Source: Lichina pygmaea
Taxonomy: Eukaryota; Ascomycota; Lichinomycetes; Lichinales; Lichinaceae
Length of the DNA: 64,000 nucleotides
Assembly: GCA_963422465.1 (NCBI GenBank)
Contig: OY730174.1
Location: 1,860,001-1,924,000, forward strand
Reading direction: 5' to 3'
In this document: positions 56,471-64,000 of the stretch, one piece after another
How the letters are laid out: every line of letters begins with the position of its first letter
Numbering within the stretch: the first letter of the stretch is position 1
Notes under the pieces: model-generated
The model's input: only the letters and a program-made list of their open reading frames with translations
Told to the model about the DNA's origin: nothing
The model's database searches: none
Program-made: the position numbers and the translations under genes

Positions 56471-58793
56471 GGAGGGGGGGGAAGGGTGGCGGTCCCCCGT
56501 CGCTTTGATTGGTAATGAATACTCGTAAGAGTATCAGTAACCGGTATTGAAAATGATGCCGTTATTGCTGTCTCGGCTGTCGGTGACGTTGCCGGTTTGG
56601 ACCCTAATGCGGTTGCAGAAGAAGATGGCCGTGGGCATCCGTCGCTCCGGGGGGCGCGCCGACCAGACGTTGGGGGCCGCTGCGCCGGCAGGGCCTCGTC
56701 CAGTTGTCGTCGTCGTCGTCGTCGTCGTCATCGCTGGCGCCGCGGGAGCACCGGCCCCGGTGGGCGCGGTGGCCCCGGTAGGCTGCGTCGCCCCGTTGGC
56801 GAGTTCGACGCCCTTGTCGTCGTCTTCCGCGCAGCAAGAGCAGCAACCACAGCGGCAAAGCCGCGCTGCCGTGGCCTTGCTATAATAACAATCAGGTTAG
56901 CTAACCATGAAGATCAAGCACAAGAAAAGAGTAGGTAAGAACAAGTCTGAATCGTACGCATTGGACCAGGCATGGCGTTGTACATGCATAGTAATTTTGT
57001 ATGCAAAAAGCGGGAGGGTTTTGAATGCTGCGTCCACTGTGACGATGGTGACGATGATGACAATGGCGATGTCGATATGGATGACGATGCCGGCGACAAT
57101 GATGATGGCGACGATGGCGATGCTGGAGATATGTTTTATGCCAATGGTTTTGGATGCCAATGTGTGGGAGAGGGTTGAGGTCGGGGGACGAGGGACGATA
57201 TATATAAGGCAAAAAGCACTTACTTGCTATGCTTATGGAAGCAGGTGCTGAAGGACCGACCTACGATTGCGAGTAGGTGAAGCAGTCGCATGGCGACTCG
57301 TGGGGCCTGCGAGAACGAGTAAGTGCTTTGTTAGTTCAATGTCCGTCAAACTGGTCTTTCCCTTCGCTGCGCAGTCACACAGTTTCAAGCAGTAACATAC
57401 CTTACGTTGCTTCCGGTCCCATCGAACTTTCCTGGTACTTTCAAAATCAGTCTTGACCGATCCGTAAGGTGAAGGGTTGTCGCCATCGTGCTTCCCTATC
57501 TTGTTCTTCATGTTATCAGTCATTGAAAATATTCACTCTGAGAACAGATACTACGACTCTAGTAAGACGGGGACGAAGATTCCTTCAAAGGAAGGCCAGG
57601 GAGATCCGAAGGGAAACTTCAGGGGGGACTTACGTATGGGAAGTTCAGGGGGGACTTCAGGGAAGGTTTAATCGGACCTCAGTGCGCTAGCCTAATACCG
57701 TGGTCGATCACGTGATACTCGATATCACCCAACGCTGGATATTTGTCGATGGGTCCTGTTATCACGACGCCACAGTTTGTTAGCACCACCCTACATTTTA
57801 TGACATCCACCCTAGCATTGTTAGAATGACACCACATCCCCCTCCTCCTCCTAGCATGGTCGCTGGCTAAGCAGTAGATTCTATCTAGTCAACAAGAAAG
57901 CAAGCAACTGAGCGACCGAGCGACTGGGTGACCAGAATCTATTCAACAATCTCACAAAATCTCTGGCCTGAAGACGGCTGTGATGTGCCCATTTCCTCCC
58001 CCACTAGGATGGACCTACGATGTCCCTGGCCATGATGATTGCTGGAGCCGCGATGTCCCCACTTCCCCTGACCCTGACGAAGTCTGGAGCTGCGATACCC
58101 CTACTTCCCCCACCTCCCTGATGATGTCTGGAGTGGTGGTGCCCCTGCCTGGCCACGACCACGACCACGGCCACGGCCACAAGCCCTGCCTTGTCGACCA
58201 TCGCTAGCGAGGGAGTGGGAGGTACGGCGGTACCTCCTCAGCACGGGTACGTAATACGTAAAACTTACCTAGCGTGCCAGAGCTGCCACTTAGGTAATCT
58301 CAACCGTGAGTGGTTAGTCATCGAGGTACGTATGTACGAGTACTGTCGACTTCTTTCAACTTCTGATTCTAATAGATCTAGTAGGTGCTGGTGAGTGACT
58401 GTATGAGATTTGAGAATAACCTTATCTCAACCGGACCGAGACGGATCACGTGCTTTTATCGTTTCGGCCGAGGAAGTGGAAAGATAAGCTCCGCTTTCTG
58501 GCCCGTTCTCGGGCCCGGACTAAGCAAGGCGCTACCGGCCGCAAGCTCCCCTGTTCCTAGAAGTTCCGATAACGAATTCCCTCGAAGCCTTACATACGTA
58601 CGAGTACGTACGAGTACGTACGTACAGCACGAGTATATCAATCCGACCCCCATCACCTCACGTTTCCATCTCTGTTCCGTATATTTCACCCAGAGCACTC
58701 CAGCGTCTCGGACTAGTTGGCCCCTTCACCAGGTCGAGGCATTCTTGCTTACGCCGAACGAGGCAAGTCTTCTCGCCAACTTTCAACCCCAAG
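56471..58793. other. Intergenic region with microsatellites
   Basis: It contains a GTC run (56705-56729), GAT/GAC-rich stretches (57040-57130), a short tandem duplication (about 57610-57665), GAC/CCC-rich repeats near 58150, and a GTACGAGTACGTACGAG-type cluster at 58595-58625. No recognisable gene. The right end should hold the KGD4 promoter. Confidence 0.45.
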
Positions 58794-59247
58794 ATGAGAG
58801 TCGCTGGAGTGCTCTGCCAAGCAGCGGCAGCCCAGTCCAGAACGCCCATGATTCATTTCATTGGCAAGAGGGCATCACCGAGTAAGCCGAGAGTCCGAGT
58901 ACGGGGTTGCCCCCTTACCCGCCCAATCACTGCTGACGGCTTTGCGTCCAGAGAGCGTAGATCACACGGCCCACGCTCATCCGGCGGCGCCTGCTGGCGT
59001 TGTTCCAGACTCGTTCGTGACCTATCGATCCAAGGCCCAACAACACGGCCCCTTGTCTCACCGATCGCCGGTTCTGTCTGCGGGCGGCGCCATTGGAGCT
59101 CTACCCGGAAAGGCTCTAGGACCGATAGATGCGATTCGGGGACAATACTTTGATCGCAGCGAACTCCCTCAACGGTTCTGGCGGATGCGCTGGACGCAGG
59201 CCGAAATCGACGCCGTCGAGACGGGCGGTGCTAGCCTGTTCGCCTAG
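58794..59247 (+). CDS. KGD4: Kgd4 / mitochondrial YMR31-type protein
   Basis: A small mitochondrial protein that anchors the E3 subunit to the 2-oxoglutarate dehydrogenase complex, formerly annotated as a 37S ribosomal protein. Exon 1 is 58794-58881, the intron 58882-58951 (70 nt, GTAAGC, branch GCTGACG, acceptor CCAG), and exon 2 is 58952-59247. The total is 127 residues. The N-terminus (MRVAGVLCQAAAAQSRTPMI) is Arg/Ala-rich and lacks acidic residues, as a mitochondrial presequence should. Conserved features follow in order: IGKR, SVDHTAHAHPAAP, PDSFVTYR, QQHGPL, GGAIGALPG, FDRSELPQRFWRM and the end EIDAVETGGA. It appears intact. Confidence 0.92.
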
Positions 59248-59921
59248 ACTGGCCATCTCCACCTTCGTGATACTCCGTCGAGAGGTGGGAGCTCATGGGG
59301 GGCTGAGATCACTGATCGCCACGGCAAAGAAGCCCGACGCTCCCCATAGCGCTCTGTGCTGCCTTGTCGCAGCCAGCTTGATGACGCGATGTTCGAAGAT
59401 TCGTCTCCTGCATTCCGCGTGCTCTACCGGAACTTGGCTCTTGCAGCCCTCGGTCTGGCTGCCACCTCGCCTTGGAGTGCTTTGGTTCGAGCGACATGAC
59501 TATTACTTTGCTCCTTTCTGGCCGGGTCTGCTTTGATCGAGCGTATGTTGGTTGGTAGCTGTCCGGGACTTCATGCGGGGTAGGGCTTGGTGGCTGAACC
59601 GAGCTCCGTTGCTTCCTTGAACAAATACCCGTATTTATATCCTTTAGTGATCATCTGTGCCGAATGTCGTCCATAGACGTAACGACGGCTACTTGTACGC
59701 CTTTCAGGTAGTTATCGCAGATTGGGAGTGCTTCGTTAAACACGTTCCACTCGTCCGCCACTCTAGCCCTCGACATGTCGGTGGAATTATGATCGCGTCA
59801 CAAAAGCTGTCAAATCCCGAATATCAAGCCAGTGGAAACCGGCTCTCGACACGCATCTGCTAAGCTCATCGTCTCAAAACATAGAGGCCAGGACGGCGTG
59901 CAGTCTGCCATCGGAGCTACC
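59248..59921. other. Intergenic, KGD4 to RUS gene
   Basis: About 670 bp between two plus-strand genes. The open frames here have no recognisable domain. The downstream gene's frame is open upstream of its first ATG to about 59832, so a more upstream start or leader exon is possible. Confidence 0.5.
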
Positions 59922-61747
59922 ATGCAGTTGATCGAGGAGGACGACGCCGGCAACGTCACGGCCATCTACGATGACGGCAGCAGTAGCGGAGGATCGGATC
60001 TGTCCGAGATGAGAGCTGATATCATCGTGAGAGACGAACAAGAGCTCTGCCCTAGCTTAGACCTAGGACAGCACCGGGTGCAGCATGCTGAGACTCTAGA
60101 CCAGGTGTCCAAGAAGGAGGGCAAGAGCAGATGGCACGATCTCGCCAGTGTCTTCCTGCCCGCCGGGTACCCGCATAGCGTGACGGACGACTATCTGGAA
60201 TATCAGATCTATGTTTGTTTTTTGCATCCCACACACGAGCTCTCCTAGCGTCGTCGAACGTCATTCTCGTTGTTTCTTCTCCATTATCTGACGGATGAAA
60301 CTTGTTTTTACGTCAGGACTCGTTGCAAGCCTTTGCGAGCTCCATCGCCGGATTGCTGTCCTCGAGAGCTGTGTTGCAAGGTCACTATTGAAGCCTTTCC
60401 ATTCTTGTTTGATCTACCCTACCAAGATGGCTCTTGGGCGGTGGATGGTGGGCGGTTGCGGATCCCGCTGATTCGTATCCCGTCTTCAAGGTGTCGGTGT
60501 CGGAGATGCGTCGGCCACGGCCACCGGCGCGATCCTCTACACCGTGCTCCAGGACACCATGGGCCGCGTGGCCACCATCCTCTTCGCACATCGCTTCGGC
60601 GTGTCGCTGGAGCCGGAGTGCAAGATGTACCGTCTGGCGGCTGATATCTTCAACGACGCCGCCATGATTTTGGATTGTCTGTCCCCGGCCCTGCCCAAGC
60701 CGCTCCGAGTGCTTGTGCTCAGCTCCTCGAGCACCCTGCGCGCTCTGTGCGGGGTCGCCGCTGGCAGCTCGAAGGCCAGCCTCAGCGCACACTTTGCTCG
60801 TTGTGGGAACCTCGGGGAGTTGAACGCCGTATGTCTGCCAAAGCGACATATATCCCCAAAGGTTCCCTTTTCCCTATCGACGTGGTGCTGATCCCTCACG
60901 CAGAAAGACTCCAGCCAGGAGACGATCATCTCTCTGGGTGGCATGCTGGTAGGTGGCCACGGTGTCGGACCTCTTCGCAGCGGCTAATCGTAACGATATG
61001 CCGAAGGCTGGAACGCTCGTCGTGTCTCGAGTGTCCTCGCCGCTGGCCACGTGGACCTGGCTGATCATTCTACTCGCGATCCATCTGGGTACAAACTACG
61101 CAGCGGTGCGTGCGGTCAAGATGCGGACGCTCAATCGGCAGCGGGCCAACATGGTCCTCTCGACATTGATCGACGACGATCGAGTCCTGGCGCCGGAACA
61201 AGTGTCGAGGGACGAAAGAATCTTCGAGAGGGATGGCGTCCTCCGCTGGAACGGATCTCGGCCGCTCGGGCACGCCGTGATCGGAGTCTCCGTGCGGTTA
61301 CTTCTAGCGTCGATGGATGGGCCTCGGTCATCTAACCATCTCCGGCCGTCCTTCGGCCGAGTCAACAATCTCTTTCGAGGGGAAGACTACATCCTCTGGT
61401 ACGACCTGACCCGCAGAGAGGGTTTCATCCTGTTGCAAGGCACAGCTACGGCGAGGACGCAACTGAAGGCGTGGGCGCACGGCCTCCTCGTTGCCAGATG
61501 GGTGGGTCTACGACACTCTTCGCCTGGCAAGAAGTCGTTGCAGGTGGAGCCCTCCTTGGCCATCGTCGATGTCCTGGGCGAGACCTTGAAGTTCCTCAAC
61601 GGCCGGTTCGAGCAGGACGTTCGGCGGATACAGGCAGCCGGCTGGGACGTCGACACGGCTGCCCTCGTGACGCGACCGGGCTATCGACTGGTCCGCGGTG
61701 CAATGGAGCAACATAGGTCGGGACCGAAAGAGGTCAAAGTTGCATGA
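59922..61747 (+). CDS. RUS1 / DUF647 family membrane protein
   Basis: Member of the root-UVB-sensitive (RUS, DUF647) family; its biochemical role in fungi is unknown. Exons: 59922-60212, 60317-60380, 60491-60828, 60904-60948 and 61007-61747, joining in phase to 492 residues. The family core is unmistakable: VFLPAGYPHSVTDDYLEYQI, DSLQAFASSIAGLLSSRAVL, GVGVGDASATATGAIL, ECKMYRLAADIFNDAAM, GSSKASLSAHFARCGNLGEL and KDSSQETIISLGGML. A hydrophobic segment at about 258-278 (TWLIILLAIHLGTNYAAV) is followed by RTLNRQRANMVLSTL. The C-terminal third is less conserved. I chose the first in-frame ATG (59922). No lesions are seen. Confidence 0.9.
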
Positions 61748-64000
61748 CGAGTACTTCGTACGCCTCGCAAGGCACCAAAAATGGGACTCCCACCAATCAA
61801 ACCGCCCTCGGCTAAGATCGACAACCGCACAGGACAGCCTCGACATACGAACAAGGGCTAGCGCGGCCTGGTGGCACACCTGTCGATGTTCCACTGTACA
61901 ACGGAAGTGCGAGCACACAACCTCATACGCCTCATCGAAGCTGCATCGGACGGAACGAGCTCCTACATGCACTGGAATGTGCCTAACGAGGCAAGTGGGG
62001 GAAGCCTCGGCAAGGCGAGCTCAGCCGGAGCGAACCACGTCGGTCACAGCTTCGTCACGGGCAAGCGCAAGGCGATGATGGTGGCTCCGGTCAGCAAATA
62101 AATCGCGCTGCTGCTGTGGAGCCGCATACGCGACATCACCGTCAGCCCGTAGCCGGCTCGGGCTCTCCCGGAAGGAAGGGAATGAGAAAGCGTCTGCCAA
62201 CAAGTAAAGCCTGACAGACGGCTGGGCCGCTGGCTCTCTGGGACGTCGGGGGATCGCTCACGTCCCAGCTGGAGGGCATCACGGACATGTTCCGGCGCTT
62301 GTTGCGCGGCCTGACAGGGCGTCGACATGACCACCTTCGAACCCCACGTGAGCGAATTTCGCCCCGTCCGGGGAAAAACAAGATCGACGCCGACCAGGAT
62401 GAGCTTGTCGCTTCGGCCTTCTTCCTCTTTCTCTCCCCTAGCCTCTGTGCTGCCTGTCACGGCGTCGTCACATCAGACACGGCGGCCAGGGCGACGCATG
62501 TCTGTGGACCGAGCTAGGCCCTGCCGTGCCCGACCATGGACCGTCTTCGGTCACACGGCGGTCGACCTTCCGACAAGGCTTGGCGTCCATCGGACGATTT
62601 CCACGGCTGCGAGCGTCGTCGAGGTCGCCGGCGGCTAGAACATTCGTCGATGATTCTCCCGAAACCCAAAGCGACCAGCGCCCGCCGGGGGGGGGGTCGT
62701 CGCTGGGGTTTCACCAGTCTTGCTGCATCATGCACCCCGTCCAACAGGGCTCGCAGGGAACCATCGAAGACGCATGTGACGGGAGCCCCAAATTCGGCCC
62801 TTGTGCTACTGTGCTGTACTGTACTGTACCACTGTACTACCACTGTCAGAGCCCTGAACCAAACAACGACGAGCGAATACGCGCCTCGAGAGTTGGTCTC
62901 CGCTGGCCATCTGCTGGGCACGGGCGCTCTCGTGGCCTCGTATCGTGAGGGCACAGAGAGCTCGCTACGAGGAATGAAAGTGGGGTTCCCGAAACGCCAG
63001 GGATTGGCCACGGCGGCGGGGGGACAGCATCCCAACAGCTCAGGACATGGCAGGTGGCGGCTGGTCTTCACCGAGGAGGTTGGGCGCTCGTCATGCCGGT
63101 CATCCGACAATGGTCAGCATCGATCGATCAGATGGCACGGCGCGCGTCGGCAGGACGTGGGCGGCTGCGGCCGAAATCAATGTCGTTACGCACGCCGTCG
63201 ACGCTCGACCGGAAGAGGCAGCTCGACATGACTTAGCCGTGACGCCGACAGCTCAAGCGCGGCGAGACGGACGGAGCAGCTTACGTACGGAGTACGGGAG
63301 TACTCCATCCGCCGATAGTTGGGCATCTGCATACGGAGCGCCGGAGCAAGGCCGAAGATCAGTCCGAATCGAAGCCAGCAATGGCCCACGGCAAACTTTG
63401 CATTCGACGCTTGGGCCACACCATGTTTTTCCTTTCTTTGTTCCGGAGCCGCGAGCTTTCTTTGTTTTCCGATCTTGGATTTCTGCTTCTTTTCTTTTCC
63501 TTCGTCGTTGCTTCCTCTGCACCATCCAACAGTCGACCACCAACAGCATCGACGACAACGCGTCCAAGAAAGCCAAAGAGAGTTCCTTTGGTCGGCCAAG
63601 CACCGGAAGCACGAGACCCGGCCCGGCCGAGAGCGAGGTCCGGCTCTTCCGCCCGTATCGGCAGCCGCGCGATGTGTCCCAGCATCCGCAGCACATCCAA
63701 TAGCGTCGCGACTCGCTACGGACCGCCCTCTTGGGCGTCCGTCCAAGGGGGGCCGGCCGCAAGGTCTCGCTCGTCGTTGTTCCAACAGTACGAGTATGTA
63801 CTGAACCGTCGGCCCAGGGAGGGGGGGGGGGTGTGGCGGCGTCGGCGGCGTCGGCTCGTGGCTTCAGCTGGGCACCGTGCAGGTCACGCCATGATTGATG
63901 CGCCCTCACGGATCTGCCAGTCTCCGTTCCGGACTCTGTTCCTTCCCTTTACCCACCTCGCCACCTCCCGACTTTGTTCGCCTGGCTCTGGACACGATGG
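61748..64000. other. Intergenic region to the right edge
   Basis: No recognisable gene. A plus-strand frame at 63047-63703 lacks any domain. A C/T-rich tract at 63415-63530 (TTTTTCCTTTCTTTGTTCC) looks like the leader of a fungal plus-strand gene starting beyond the window. A GTACGGAGTACGGGAGTACTCC-like palindrome cluster lies near 63284-63308. Confidence 0.4.

Noticed and set aside
56534-57250. Frames with poly-Val or Asp/Met-rich repeats
   Set aside because: They follow the GTC and GAT microsatellites and show no other sign of coding.
63047-63703. 218-codon plus-strand frame near the right edge
   Set aside because: Low-complexity and mixed composition with a C/T-rich tract in its middle. 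It is more likely the promoter and leader of a gene beyond the window.
1-64000. CRISPR array, bacterial operon or riboswitch
   Set aside because: Introns, LINEs, SINEs and nuclear fungal genes make this eukaryotic. The tandem repeats seen are microsatellites and minisatellites without spacer structure.

Overview
The window is nuclear DNA of a filamentous ascomycete, most likely a sordariomycete. The signs are short host introns (49 to 134 bp) with GTRNGT-type donors and CTRAC/CTAAT-type branch points, fungal-type Med18, Kgd4, Pnk1 and RUS/DUF647 proteins, a NACHT-type NLR, and Tad-clade LINEs. Genus cannot be settled from sequence alone. Two compartments are interleaved. Host DNA is GC-rich and CpG-rich, with intergenic spacers full of GTAC-type palindromes. 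Transposon blocks have lower GC and are almost free of CpG.

Layout. 1-21205 is a nested transposon block: two Ty3/Gypsy chromovirus copies head to head (copy 1 on the minus strand running off the left edge, copy 2 on the plus strand), a roughly 1.4 kb spacer with a pogo-like remnant, three Tad-like LINE copies of subfamily A plus a 452-bp LINE nested in one of them, and two tRNA-derived SINEs. The block ends inside an NLR gene (21206-23497), which has lost its C-terminus and carries a nonsense codon near its start. 25284-26982 is a conserved uncharacterised gene interrupted by a 200-N gap. About 27-37 kb is long, repeat-speckled intergenic DNA with one young SINE. 37307-40783 holds two intact minus-strand host genes: pnk1 (ten exons) and MED18. 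43172-46336 is a chimeric retrocopy, an unrelated GC-rich coding-like 5' part fused to a LINE 3' half, with a 13-bp target-site duplication (TSD). 46742-54501 is a dead tyrosinase gene split by a full-length subfamily B LINE (46944-52417). A fourth SINE and a GC-rich LINE fragment follow. 58794-61747 holds KGD4 and a RUS/DUF647 gene in tandem, both apparently intact.

How the parts interact. The SINE and both LINE subfamilies end in the same motif (CTGCATGGC...GTAAGAATCAAAT or a close variant, then an A-rich tail), so the LINE reverse transcriptase probably mobilises the SINE. TSDs of 10-16 bp mark nine retroposition events and give partial orders: SINEs and LINEs landed in the chromoviruses, a LINE landed in a LINE, and a 34-bp tail-only insertion landed in a LINE ORF2. 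The strongest leads are the chimeric retrocopy, the tail-only insertion, the SINE/LINE pair and the stop-start ORF1/ORF2 coupling.
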